44,845 nucleotides of DNA from Candidatus Peregrinibacteria bacterium (lineage in GTDB: Bacteria > Patescibacteriota > Gracilibacteria > Peribacterales > Peribacteraceae). Each line of letters starts with the position of its first letter. Position 1 is the stretch's first letter. The translations under genes and the position numbers were made by a program. This document shows positions 17,299-26,654 of the stretch, piece after piece. Under the pieces are notes generated by a model. It did no database searches. It had not been told where the DNA came from and saw only the letters and a list, made by a program, of their open reading frames with translations. The DNA is taken from NCBI GenBank assembly GCA_016196295.1, contig JACPYA010000076.1, forward strand, positions 1-44,845, given 5' to 3'.

Positions 17299-17328
17299 AC
17301 CCGGGAGGAAGAGTCCTCTCGGGTTTTT
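17299..17328 (+). terminator. Rho-independent terminator after cupredoxin gene
   Basis: ACCCGGGAGGAagagTCCTCTCGGGTTTTT. Confidence 0.75.
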
Positions 17329-17387
17329 AATACAGAAGGATCATAAAAATTGAAGAGAAGATAATCGCTCAGAATTTTCTCCCTCTC

Positions 17388-17420
17388 CCCCACCCCTCTC
17401 CCGCTGGGAGAGGGGTGGGG
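17388..17420. repeat. 15-bp perfect hairpin, C/T over G/A
   Basis: CCCCACCCCTCTCCC-gct-GGGAGAGGGGTGGGG. Confidence 0.75.
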
Positions 17421-17495
17421 GGTGGGGGTCTCATCGGGAAGGGTTGGGGATAGGGGGCCGTTGGGAGAGGGAGGGTCTTGCAGTATCCTTTCCCC

Positions 17496-18416
17496 ATGAT
17501 CGAGTTTCAGCGTTTACTGATGGGTGACAAGGTGCGCAATGAGGCATTTGCCCGTGCGCTCAAGAACGTGATCGTGCCTGGGAAGTCGGTCGTCTGCGAC
17601 ATCGGGTCCGGGACGGGCTTCCTGAGCTTCCTTGCGTCGAAACTGGGCGCGAAGCACTGCTATCTCTACGAAGTCAGCGATCTCTTGAAGCTGAGCAAGA
17701 AGATCGCCCAGGAGAACGGCATCACAAACTGCACGTTCGTCCAGAAACACTCGACGGAGGTGAAGAGCCCGCCCGAAGCGGACATCGTCCTTGCGGAGAT
17801 GCTGGGCAACCACGCGCTCGAGGAGAACATCATCGAGACGCTTGGGGACGCGAAGCGATTCCTGAAACCCGGTGGCGTGATGATCCCGCAGGCGCTTACG
17901 CAGGTCATCGCTCCCGTCATGAGCAGCCGCCTCTGGATGGAGATCAACGTATGGGATGACATCGGGTTCGCTCTCTCCTTCTCCGCCGCCAAACGTGCCA
18001 CGTTGGAAAATGTGTATGTGCGAGACATCGAGAAAGAGGATTTTCCGGGGAATGCGGTGAAACCCCTCGATCATATCAAGTTTCTCGAGGAGAATGCGAG
18101 CGTGCGCGATGCCAATGTCTCCTGGGACTCCCTTGCAGGACCGGTCTACGGCTTCGCCCTGTGGTGGGATGCGCTGCTCGTGCCAGGCATCACGCTCTCC
18201 ACAAGCCCCCTGAGTGCGCCCACACACTGGAAGCAGATCTTCTTGCCCGCGCTCATGCCGCTCACGCTCCAATCGGGCGATCATTTGGAACTCTCGGTGC
18301 ACAGCGACTCGCGCTACCACGTGAAGATCAACCTCGTGTGGAAAATCACGCAGCGGAGGGGAAAGAAAGTAGTGGCAGAGCAGGAGATGGATATGCGGAG
18401 AGGACAAATAGATTGA
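17496..18416 (+). CDS. Protein arginine methyltransferase-like (PRMT) SAM-dependent methyltransferase
   Basis: VVCDIGSGTGFLSFLASKLGA motif I; AEMLGNHALEE double-E loop; STSPLSAPTHWKQIFLPALMPLTLQSGD THW loop. Confidence 0.75.
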   Translation: MIEFQRLLMGDKVRNEAFARALKNVIVPGKSVVCDIGSGTGFLSFLASKLGAKHCYLYEVSDLLKLSKKIAQENGITNCTFVQKHSTEVKSPPEADIVLAEMLGNHALEENIIETLGDAKRFLKPGGVMIPQALTQVIAPVMSSRLWMEINVWDDIGFALSFSAAKRATLENVYVRDIEKEDFPGNAVKPLDHIKFLEENASVRDANVSWDSLAGPVYGFALWWDALLVPGITLSTSPLSAPTHWKQIFLPALMPLTLQSGDHLELSVHSDSRYHVKINLVWKITQRRGKKVVAEQEMDMRRGQID

Positions 18417-18436
18417 TTGTTCCACCCTCACCCTAG

Positions 18437-18461
18437 CCCTCTCCCTCCTTGAGGGAGAGGG
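18437..18461. repeat. 11-bp perfect hairpin, C/T over G/A
   Basis: CCCTCTCCCTC-ctt-GAGGGAGAGGG. Confidence 0.7.
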
Positions 18462-18484
18462 AAGAGCTCCCCGGGTTAAGGACG

Positions 18485-19702
18485 CTAAAACTCAAACCTC
18501 ATCGGCAACGGCCAGCTGGATCCTTTTGTGAAGAGCACTTGGTAGAGCTGGGCTCTCCCATAGCGAAAAGCCGCCTCGCAGGATTGCAGGTAATAGCTCC
18601 ACATGCGTAAGAACCGCGTGTCGAACGGAGCGCCGAGACCTGCGATCCGCTCGGTGTTTGCTTGAAAGATCTCGTGCCAGCGCCTCAGCGTCTCCGCGTA
18701 GTGCGGTTTCCAATTTTCGACGTGCACGACATTCAGTCCCGCCGCGCGCATTTCTGCTGCGATCTCGCTCAAACGCGGCAAGCGGCCTCCCGGAAAAATG
18801 TAGCGCTGGATCCACGGGTCCGGCCCTCTAGCCGGCGGCTCCGTACTGCCGATCGCATGGAGCAGCCCGGTGCCTCCCTCTCGCAGAAGCTTCTTCACCT
18901 GCCGCATGAACGTTCCGTACTGTCCTTTGCCTACGTGCTCGAACATCCCGATGCTCACGATCTTGTCGAACTCTCCTTGCACCTCCCGATAATCTTTGAG
19001 TGCGACTTCGATGCGTCCCGCGTATCCCGCTTGGCGAAAGACCTCCGTCGCCCAGACCTGCTGATTGTTGCTGAGCGTGACGCCGAGGCCGGAGACGCCG
19101 TGCTTCTCCGCCGCATGGAGGAGCATCGTGCCCCATCCGCAGCCGATATCCAGCAGGCGATCGCCCGGAGCGAGCATCAGTTTCCGCGAGATGCGCTCAT
19201 GCTTCTGGCGCTGCAGGTCGTCGATCGTATCTTTGTCACTCTTCAGGTAGCCGCAGGAGTACGTCATCGACGGTCCCAGGAACGTTCGGTAGAACTCATT
19301 GCCGAGGTCATAATGAAACGACGCGTTCTTGCGACTGCGCCCCTTCGTGAGCGGGAGCGTGCGCAGGTAGAAGAGAGCCGTCCTAAGCATCTGTCCGCGC
19401 GACATCCGGATCTTTTTCCCCAGACGATTCAGAAGCAGGATCCCGATGAAGTCCGTGATGCCGCCCCCGCGGATGTTCCACTCGTTTTCCATGTAGGACT
19501 CGCCGAGCCCGAGCGATGGGTTCTGAAACACGCGTTCGTAGAACGCCGGCGACTCGATGACGAGCTCCGCTTTCGGCAGGCTGCCTGCCTTGCCAAACAT
19601 TTGCCGCAGGCCTCCCGGGTGCTCGACCGTCAGTTCCCCCTGATCGATATGTTTCAACACAGACTCCAGTGCGCGGATGTATTTGGTTTCGTTTTGAGTC
19701 AT
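18485..19702 (-). CDS. cfa: Cyclopropane-fatty-acyl-phospholipid synthase
   Basis: ASFHYDLGNEFYRTFLGPSMTYSCGY, RLLDIGCGWGTMLLHAAEKHG, FDKIVSIGMFEHVG. Confidence 0.92.
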   Translation of the reverse strand: MTQNETKYIRALESVLKHIDQGELTVEHPGGLRQMFGKAGSLPKAELVIESPAFYERVFQNPSLGLGESYMENEWNIRGGGITDFIGILLLNRLGKKIRMSRGQMLRTALFYLRTLPLTKGRSRKNASFHYDLGNEFYRTFLGPSMTYSCGYLKSDKDTIDDLQRQKHERISRKLMLAPGDRLLDIGCGWGTMLLHAAEKHGVSGLGVTLSNNQQVWATEVFRQAGYAGRIEVALKDYREVQGEFDKIVSIGMFEHVGKGQYGTFMRQVKKLLREGGTGLLHAIGSTEPPARGPDPWIQRYIFPGGRLPRLSEIAAEMRAAGLNVVHVENWKPHYAETLRRWHEIFQANTERIAGLGAPFDTRFLRMWSYYLQSCEAAFRYGRAQLYQVLFTKGSSWPLPMRFEF

Positions 19703-19877
19703 GTTCGGTCATTGTACCTCTCGTCTGGTCGAGCTGCCATGATTTCGGCGAGAAAAAGAAACCAGGGAGACCAATGGGACCAAGGAAACCGATGAGACCA
19801 ACGATAAAAAATACATCCTTGGTTTCCTCCTCGGAAACTCCATTGCTCCCACCCGCGTGCGGACTACAATAATTCCC

Positions 19878-20447
19878 ATGCGTCTCTTCGCCCTCGAGAC
19901 CGACATCGACAAGCTTAAGCGTCCGTTCCTCTCGGCCGATGAACAGGAAATCATGACCGTGTACTTCCACGGCTTTCGGTTCTTCATCGCGTTCACGGCA
20001 AATATCCTCTGGACGCTCTTCCTCGTCGGCGTGCTGATCGTACTCGGGTACGCGCGTATCCCGCCGCTGTGGCTCACGACATCGGGCTCTGTCATCTGGT
20101 TCTTCTTCATCTTCATCCCGATCGTGAAGGCGTTTCTTGACTGGCGCTACGACTTCATCCTCGTCACCTCCGACAAAGTGATCGTGGTCGATCAGTCCTC
20201 GTTCTTCCATCAGAAGATCACGCCAATGAACCTCGAGAACTTCGCGAGCGTCAGCACGGAAACGCAATTTTGGAATTTATTCCCGTTTGGCATGCTGCGC
20301 TTCAACCTGAAAGAGGGGACGGGAGAGGGCGTGGATCTGCCGTACATCCCGCATGTCCATCACGTCGCGTCGAAGATCTCCGATGCGATCACTATCTTTC
20401 AGAGGCGGAAGGATTTGAGAAGATACGGATCGGGACAGGAAGGATGA
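19878..20447 (+). CDS. Membrane protein with bacterial PH-like domain
   Basis: Two TM helices then DFILVTSDKVIVVDQSSFFHQKITPMNLENFASVSTE.. Confidence 0.65.
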   Translation: MRLFALETDIDKLKRPFLSADEQEIMTVYFHGFRFFIAFTANILWTLFLVGVLIVLGYARIPPLWLTTSGSVIWFFFIFIPIVKAFLDWRYDFILVTSDKVIVVDQSSFFHQKITPMNLENFASVSTETQFWNLFPFGMLRFNLKEGTGEGVDLPYIPHVHHVASKISDAITIFQRRKDLRRYGSGQEG

Positions 20448-20451
20448 CCCT

Positions 20452-20492
20452 CCTTCGTCCTCCCGCATGTGCGGGACGGGACTTCGGACGGG
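20452..20492. repeat. Dispersed hairpin element, variant copy
   Basis: CTTCGTCCTCCCGCAtgTGCGGGACGGGACTTCGG. Confidence 0.5.
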
Positions 20493-20598
20493 CGGGCAGG
20501 CAAAGAAGACAAGGAAGACAAAGACAATCAAGAGCACACGAGGATTCGTTGTCGTCGTTGCCATCTTTGTCGTCTTATACCATTGACGTCGGCGTATC

Positions 20599-21036
20599 AT
20601 GACACCCGTCCTTCCCCACTTTTCTATGATGAACATGATCAGCTCGCCGGGCGTGTCCGCTTTCGTGTGGTTGTGGATCATCCACTCCATTGCGGTCTTC
20701 CTCTCCGGCGTCGGATTGCTGCTCCTCTTCGTCTGGGCGATCAAAACATTCACGCATCATCAATTGAAGAGCTGGGGGCTCTCGCTGCTGATCAGCGGCA
20801 TTCTCCTCTGCCTCTTCACGGTCGTCATGAAAGGAGGGCCGTGGATCGGCGGAGGGTACGGCTATGGCAGAATGATGCGGGGCAATAACATGGTGATCAA
20901 GAGAGATATGATGGAGCAACTCAGGGATCGGATGATGGACTACAATCCGCGGTCGAATGCTGCGGAGTTCGAGGACATGCGTGAGATGATGGAGGACATC
21001 ATGGATGATCAGGATGGTCGCGGGATGATGCGCTAA
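20599..21036 (+). CDS. Membrane protein with Met/Asp-rich C-terminus
   Basis: Two TM segments; MMRGNNMVIKRDMMEQLRDRMMDY..DMREMMEDIMDDQDGRGMMR; start codon uncertain. Confidence 0.6.
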   Translation: MTPVLPHFSMMNMISSPGVSAFVWLWIIHSIAVFLSGVGLLLLFVWAIKTFTHHQLKSWGLSLLISGILLCLFTVVMKGGPWIGGGYGYGRMMRGNNMVIKRDMMEQLRDRMMDYNPRSNAAEFEDMREMMEDIMDDQDGRGMMR

Positions 21037-21045
21037 ACTCTGTCC

Positions 21046-22050
21046 ATGATCGTTTCTCCCCAGCGAGGCATTCTCTTCCTCGAAGTGGATGCGGAAGATC
21101 GCCCTCTCGTGCTCGAGCGCTTTCCCGAGGCCCAGATTCTCGATCGTCCTCTGGACGGTGATGCCATCCTGAAAGAAGCCAATAAGGCGGAGATCATTTC
21201 CTGCTTCGTCCAGAGTTCGTTCGACGCACAAACCTTGAAAAAGCTTCCACAACTGAAACTGCTCTGCACGCGGTCGGTGGGCTACGATCACATCGACCTT
21301 GAGGCTGCGAAGAAACAGCGTATCACCGTGTGTAATGTTCCAGACTACGGTTCGTACGTCATTGCGGAGCATGTGTTCGCGTTGTTGCTTGGAACCCTGC
21401 GCCACGTCGAAGAAGGGGACAAGCGCGTGGAAGGAGGCACGTTCGATTACCATGGCCTCCGAGGGGTTGCCCTCTTCGGGAAGACGATGGGCATCGTGGG
21501 CACGGGCCGCATCGGGAGGCATGTGGCGAAGATCGCCTGCGGCTTCGGGATGAACATCCTTGCCGTCGATCAGTGCCGCACGAAAGAACTCGAGGAAAAG
21601 TTCGGGGTGCGGTATGTTTCGATGGAAGAGCTGCTTTCTGGAAGCGACGTTGTGACGCTCCATTTGCCCGCGACGAACGAGACGGAGCACATGCTGGATC
21701 GGAAAGCGTTCAAGAACATGAAACAGGGCGTCGTTCTCGTGAATACGGCCCGCGGCACCTTGATCGACTCACAAGCATTGCTTGCGGCATTGAACGATGG
21801 AACGGTGGCTCACGCGCTCCTGGACGTGCTGGAACACGAGAAGAATTTTGAGGAAGATCGCGCGCTCATCGATCATCCGAACGTGGTGACCACTCCTCAT
21901 ATCGCCTTTTTTGCGGATAGCAGCATGCGCAACATGTATTTGGACGCGTTCCAATCAATCAATGAATTCTTGTCCGGAAAAGAGCCCGTGCACATTATCA
22001 AGGCGCCTGCCGTCGTTTGTGATCTGCCACGCATAAAAAAATACACGTAA
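21046..22050 (+). CDS. D-isomer-specific 2-hydroxyacid dehydrogenase
   Basis: GIVGTGRIGRHVAKIA NAD motif; VLVNTARGTLIDSQAL; ALLDVLEHEK. Confidence 0.9.
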   Translation: MIVSPQRGILFLEVDAEDRPLVLERFPEAQILDRPLDGDAILKEANKAEIISCFVQSSFDAQTLKKLPQLKLLCTRSVGYDHIDLEAAKKQRITVCNVPDYGSYVIAEHVFALLLGTLRHVEEGDKRVEGGTFDYHGLRGVALFGKTMGIVGTGRIGRHVAKIACGFGMNILAVDQCRTKELEEKFGVRYVSMEELLSGSDVVTLHLPATNETEHMLDRKAFKNMKQGVVLVNTARGTLIDSQALLAALNDGTVAHALLDVLEHEKNFEEDRALIDHPNVVTTPHIAFFADSSMRNMYLDAFQSINEFLSGKEPVHIIKAPAVVCDLPRIKKYT

Positions 22051-22107
22051 AGCAGATCGTCATTACATTTCGCAGGGGCTTCGTTTACGTGGTGTACAAT
22101 CCAGACG

Positions 22108-22389
22108 ATGCTGAATCTTTTTGCGTCTCCGGCCATGGCTGCAGCCATGGCGATGGTACTCGCTCTCGAATTCTTGTCCGTGGGATTTATGTTCTTGTTG
22201 GTCCTGATATTCCGACGGAGCATGTACAGAGAACAGTCGTTCCTACGTTCGTTTACGGCGCACATTCCACCGCATCTGCTGCAGGAACGGATCACGCAAT
22301 CGTTGCTTCTCTGGATCTACATCATCCTCACCCTGACCATCACATTCGTGACGTGCGGGCTCTTCACCTTCCAGCCACACGTATTGTAA
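22108..22389 (+). CDS. Small membrane protein, unknown function
   Basis: 93 aa with two TM segments; TACAAT 7 nt before ATG. Confidence 0.6.
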   Translation: MLNLFASPAMAAAMAMVLALEFLSVGFMFLLVLIFRRSMYREQSFLRSFTAHIPPHLLQERITQSLLLWIYIILTLTITFVTCGLFTFQPHVL

Positions 22390-22391
22390 CC

Positions 22392-22868
22392 ATGCATCAT
22401 CAATCTGACGAGCGGCTCGTTCGTGTCATGAAGGAACATTGGATGAAGTACGTTCCCTCGGTCATCATCTACATCCTCCTGACCGGCATCAGCGTGCTGC
22501 TGTTCTTCTTCGCGGGAATGGGTGTGCACCATTACATGTGGCTCTCCCACAGCACTTTCCTTATCGCGCTCACTCTCCTCTGCGTGAGCCATCACTGGTT
22601 CTTCTGGACGCTCCTGAACGAAGATTTGGGCTTGATCATCATCACCGATCGTCGAGTGATCTTCATGGAGATACGTTTGCTTTCACAGGATCATATCTAT
22701 GAAATTTCTTTTGAAAAGATGCGCATGGTGCATGCGCGTAAGCAAGGACTGTTTCAAAATATCTTCCGTTACGGAACGGTCTGGTCGGAGGGAGGGTTGA
22801 ACATTCCGCTCGTTCCGCATCCTAACAGCGTCGTTCGAGACATCGAACGGGCGATGGGCATGAAATAA
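22392..22868 (+). CDS. Membrane protein with PH-like domain
   Basis: [44 protein letters not shown] after two TM helices. Confidence 0.6.
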   Translation: MHHQSDERLVRVMKEHWMKYVPSVIIYILLTGISVLLFFFAGMGVHHYMWLSHSTFLIALTLLCVSHHWFFWTLLNEDLGLIIITDRRVIFMEIRLLSQDHIYEISFEKMRMVHARKQGLFQNIFRYGTVWSEGGLNIPLVPHPNSVVRDIERAMGMK

Positions 22869-22869
22869 T

Positions 22870-23607
22870 ATGACGCATCCACGACCCACGCAGGCAGCCA
22901 TGCGGGCACACCTCGAACAAGAGGCCCACGGCCACGGCATCGGCGCGTTCGTCCAGGATATGGTCTACGGCGGGAATGACGGCATCGTGACGACGTTCGC
23001 AGTCGTCGCGGGAACCGTCGGAGCAGACTTTCCCTTCACGGTCATCATCGTGCTCGGGCTCGCGAACTTGCTCGCGGACGGCGTATCCATGGCGACCGGC
23101 GCGTACCTTTCGACGAAGTCGGAGCGGGACCAGTACGAGCGTCTCTGGAAGGAGGAGAGCCGTGAGATCGCCGATCATCCGGCCTTGGAGAAGGAGGAAG
23201 TCCGCTCGGCGTACGCCGCGAAAGGGTTCTCGGGAAAAGATCTCGATCGTGCGGTGGAAGTCATCACGGCGGATCGCTCCGTGTGGGTGGAGACGATGAT
23301 GGTGGAGGAGCATGGACTCACGAAGGAGCGCTCCTCTCGTCCGGCGGCCCACGGCATCGTCACCTTCTTCTCGTTCGTGTTCTTCGGGGCGATTCCGCTC
23401 CTGCCCTACCTGCTCCAAATCGACGACCGGTTCCTCATCGCGATCGTTGGAGCGCTGACCGCCATGGCGGTGCTCGGCGTTTCCCGCAGCTACATTACCC
23501 GTGAACGGATCTTCCGAGGAATTGTTGAAGTCGTGGGAGTTGGCGCCGCCAGTGCCACCGTCGCGTACGGGGTCGGTCTGTTCCTACGTGGCTGGATCGC
23601 TTTCTAG
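22870..23607 (+). CDS. VIT1/CCC1-family transporter
   Basis: [23 protein letters not shown]...[23 protein letters not shown]. Confidence 0.92.
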   Translation: MTHPRPTQAAMRAHLEQEAHGHGIGAFVQDMVYGGNDGIVTTFAVVAGTVGADFPFTVIIVLGLANLLADGVSMATGAYLSTKSERDQYERLWKEESREIADHPALEKEEVRSAYAAKGFSGKDLDRAVEVITADRSVWVETMMVEEHGLTKERSSRPAAHGIVTFFSFVFFGAIPLLPYLLQIDDRFLIAIVGALTAMAVLGVSRSYITRERIFRGIVEVVGVGAASATVAYGVGLFLRGWIAF

Positions 23608-25034
23608 TACGCCTTCGCAAACAATGCCCACTCTTTGGCTGTCTCTCCGGAAAGCATGTCCTTCTTCCCCTTTGCGTGCTTGGCGTCCCCGAGCAGGCGA
23701 ATCGTCGCTTTCGTTTTATCCTTGATGGCATTCGCGGTCTTCATGGTGCCATCCCACGGCGCCCAGACGAACCCTCCTTCCCCGTCGATATGTTTTTGGA
23801 GGTCTTTCATCGTGTCCGCTTCGTACGTGTGGTCGTCCATGTACTTCTTCGCTTGGGCGTAGAGAGATTCTTGGATGTTCTGGAGTACTGTCTGCAGGAA
23901 GAAGGTCTCGCACGTCGCCATCGGCAAGCTCTCCTTCGCTCCCGTATCGCGGCGGCACGTCATCACCGCTTTCTTCTCGAGGTCTTTGGGGCCGATCTCG
24001 ATCCTGAGCGGCACGCCTTTCACCTCCCACTCGTTGAACTTGAAGCCCGGCGACTTCTCGTCGCGGTCATCGATGCGCACGCGCAGCTCGGAACCGATCT
24101 GCTCCTTAAGCTTCGTGCAGGCATCCTGCACGGCTTTGCGCTCTGCATCGGTCTTGTAGATCGGCACAATGACGATCTGGATCGGCGCGAGGGAAGGGGG
24201 CAGCCGCAGCCCTTTCTCGTCGCCGTGCACGACGATCACGGTTCCGATGAGGCGCGTCGAAACCCCCCAGCTCGTGATCCACGGCCGCTGCGACTTGCCT
24301 GCTTCGTCGAGGAACGAGAGGTCGTAGGCCTCGGAGAACCCTTGGCCGAGGTTGTGGGACGTACCCGCTTGGATCGCCTTGCCGTCCTTCGCGAGCGCTT
24401 CCGTCGTGAGCGTGTAGAGCGCGCCCGCAAACTTGTCGTGGTCGGGCTTGCGTCCCTGCAGCACGGGGAGCGCGAGGAACTCCCGGTCGAAATCGACGTA
24501 CATCTGCAGCGCCGCTTCCGCCATCTCATCCGCTTCGGCCTTCGTCGCGTGCGCGGTGTGTCCTTCCTGCCAGAGGAATTCCAACGTCCGGAGGAACGGG
24601 CGCGTGCGCATCTCCCACCGGACGATGTTCGCCCACTGGTTGATCTTCAGCGGCAGATCCCTGTGGCTTTGGATCCACTTCGCGAACGTCGCATAGATGA
24701 TGGTCTCGCTCGTCGGGCGGACGTAGAGTTTCTCCGTGAGCTCCTTGCCGCCGCCGTGCGTCACGACCGCGCACTCCGGTGCAAATCCCTTCACGTGCGC
24801 CTGCTCCTTCGCCATCACGGACTCCGGGATGAAGAGCGGGAAGTACGCGTTCTGGACCCCAAGCGCCTTGATGCGACTGTCCATGTCGCGCTGCATCGCT
24901 TCCCAAAGGGCGTACCCGTATGGCTTGAAGATGATGCAGCCCTTCACGATCGCATGTTCCGCGAGGCCCGCCTCCGCGATCACGTCCAAGTACCACTGCG
25001 GGAAATCTGTTTTTGGGTCGGCGAGGCGGGGCAT
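23604..25034 (-). CDS. proS: Prolyl-tRNA synthetase (archaeal/eukaryotic-type)
   Basis: [76 protein letters not shown]. Confidence 0.95.
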   Translation of the reverse strand: MPRLADPKTDFPQWYLDVIAEAGLAEHAIVKGCIIFKPYGYALWEAMQRDMDSRIKALGVQNAYFPLFIPESVMAKEQAHVKGFAPECAVVTHGGGKELTEKLYVRPTSETIIYATFAKWIQSHRDLPLKINQWANIVRWEMRTRPFLRTLEFLWQEGHTAHATKAEADEMAEAALQMYVDFDREFLALPVLQGRKPDHDKFAGALYTLTTEALAKDGKAIQAGTSHNLGQGFSEAYDLSFLDEAGKSQRPWITSWGVSTRLIGTVIVVHGDEKGLRLPPSLAPIQIVIVPIYKTDAERKAVQDACTKLKEQIGSELRVRIDDRDEKSPGFKFNEWEVKGVPLRIEIGPKDLEKKAVMTCRRDTGAKESLPMATCETFFLQTVLQNIQESLYAQAKKYMDDHTYEADTMKDLQKHIDGEGGFVWAPWDGTMKTANAIKDKTKATIRLLGDAKHAKGKKDMLSGETAKEWALFAKAY

Positions 25035-25101
25035 GGGGATATGCTAGCAACGCGGGATGACGTTGTCATTGCTTCCAAATCGGTCGGAGACAGGTTATTG
25101 G

Positions 25102-25182
25102 TTGATTAGTTTTTGGTTTTTCGTTCACATACTCAAGCTTGCCGTGAGCATAACCAAAAACTAAAAACCAAAAACCAATCAA
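25102..25182. repeat. Long inverted repeat of low-complexity words
   Basis: TTGATTAGTTTTTGGTTTTT pairs with AAAAACCAAAAACCAATCAA (19/20). Confidence 0.7.
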
Positions 25183-26501
25183 CGGTCCTTCAGGACCACC
25201 CTCCATATACTGCTTCCTCCCTCCGTCTCGTACCCTCGCACCGTGTGGATGATGTGGCTGTGCGCAGGGATGTGGTCTTCCTCCGTGCCCGGCGGGAGCC
25301 GGGGGCAGACGCCGTGGTCGGTAATGGAGAGGGGATACGTTCCCGTGTAGATGTAGCCATCCGGACCGACGGTCCAATCCACCGTCATCTCCATGTGCGC
25401 CACGTGATCATTGGCATTGAGCGTGCCATTGCCGTCGAAGCGCAGCGCGCGGATCCACCCCGCGCAGAAATCTCCGTAGAGGATCTTGTCCGTGAGCTGC
25501 CCGTGGTAGCGATCGACGGGCGGATCATGATACTCCACGCCCACCCAGCCCGTGCGGTGCTCCGTGAACGCGCCGAATGGATCTTCTTTCCGAAATGCTT
25601 CCTTCAAGTGGTGCCCCCAGGAGAGAATCGGTTGGGTAAATCCGGTGCAATTTCCGCGACAGGGTCCTTCGTGGAGGGGCCAACCGAAGTTCTGCCCCGG
25701 CGCGGTGACGACATTGAGCTCCTCGAAGATGTTCGCGCCGACGTCCCCGACGACATACCATCCTTTGCTGTCGCGGATTCCCCGCCACGGCATCCGAAAG
25801 CCGTACGCATACGTTACGGGACTCTTGCCCGATCCTTCCTCGAAGGGATTTCCTTCCGCGGGCAGGTATCCTCCCGCATTCGGATCGCGATTGGGCATCA
25901 CCCGCAGGAGGGCTCCCAGGTTCTGTGCGGCTCCCTGCACGGCACTCGATACATCTTTTTCCCCGGTGAAGATCCAGAGCGTGCCGTCCGGGTCGAAGCC
26001 GATGGATCCGACCGCGTGGAGCGAGTACACGGCCTCCGGCGTGCCGAAGGAAATGATTTCCCGGGCGGATGCGGGAATCGCGGCATAATTGCCCGGGTCA
26101 AAGGTGATGCGCGTGACCGCAGTAAACTGGGGACTGACACAGTGCGCGAAGTAGACATACTGATTATTCTCAAAATCCGGGTCCACCGCGATCGAGAGGA
26201 GTCCGCAGTCGTGCTTGTGATGCACGGGCAGCGAAAAGCCGCCGAGCTTCTTTGCGCGATTTCCCTCCAAGCGGTAGTGAAGGACCGTGCCGTCTTGGAG
26301 GATTGCGAGGAATTCGGAGCCTCCCCCCTTGGGGGGCAGAAACCGAAAACCGGTGAGGAACATGAGCGATCCCTCCACATCGATCTCCTCGAACGTGAGG
26401 ATGGCGTTTTCGGACGCGGGCAGGGGGTCGCCTGCGCGGCTCTGGATGGAGATGGAACACGCAGCGAGGAAAAAAGCCGAGACAAGGACGGCATAGCGCA
26501 T
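25179..26501 (-). CDS. Glucose/sorbosone dehydrogenase-like beta-propeller lipoprotein (PQQ-type family)
   Basis: Lipobox FFLAAC; LLSIAVDPDFENNQYVYFAH, GEKDVSSAVQGAAQNLGALLRVMPNRDPNAGGY.. YAYGFRMPWRG, GDVGANIFEELNVV..NFGWPLHEG. Confidence 0.88.
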   Translation of the reverse strand: MRYAVLVSAFFLAACSISIQSRAGDPLPASENAILTFEEIDVEGSLMFLTGFRFLPPKGGGSEFLAILQDGTVLHYRLEGNRAKKLGGFSLPVHHKHDCGLLSIAVDPDFENNQYVYFAHCVSPQFTAVTRITFDPGNYAAIPASAREIISFGTPEAVYSLHAVGSIGFDPDGTLWIFTGEKDVSSAVQGAAQNLGALLRVMPNRDPNAGGYLPAEGNPFEEGSGKSPVTYAYGFRMPWRGIRDSKGWYVVGDVGANIFEELNVVTAPGQNFGWPLHEGPCRGNCTGFTQPILSWGHHLKEAFRKEDPFGAFTEHRTGWVGVEYHDPPVDRYHGQLTDKILYGDFCAGWIRALRFDGNGTLNANDHVAHMEMTVDWTVGPDGYIYTGTYPLSITDHGVCPRLPPGTEEDHIPAHSHIIHTVRGYETEGGSSIWRVVLKDR

Positions 26502-26654
26502 GGGGGATAGGGTATCGGTGAATCGATGAGTCTTCAAAACGTTTTTGGTTCTTCGTTCGAAGAATCCGCATTGTCACTACACTGAAAAAACGAATAAACC
26601 AATAAACGAATAAACGAGTCCGCGATCGCATGTGGAGCTTGCTATACTCCCGCA

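Noticed and set aside
23676-25109. 477-aa plus-strand ORF opposite proS
   Set aside because: Antisense shadow of proS; no recognisable domain.
25113-26510. 465-aa plus-strand ORF opposite the sugar dehydrogenase-like gene
   Set aside because: Antisense shadow; low-plausibility composition.
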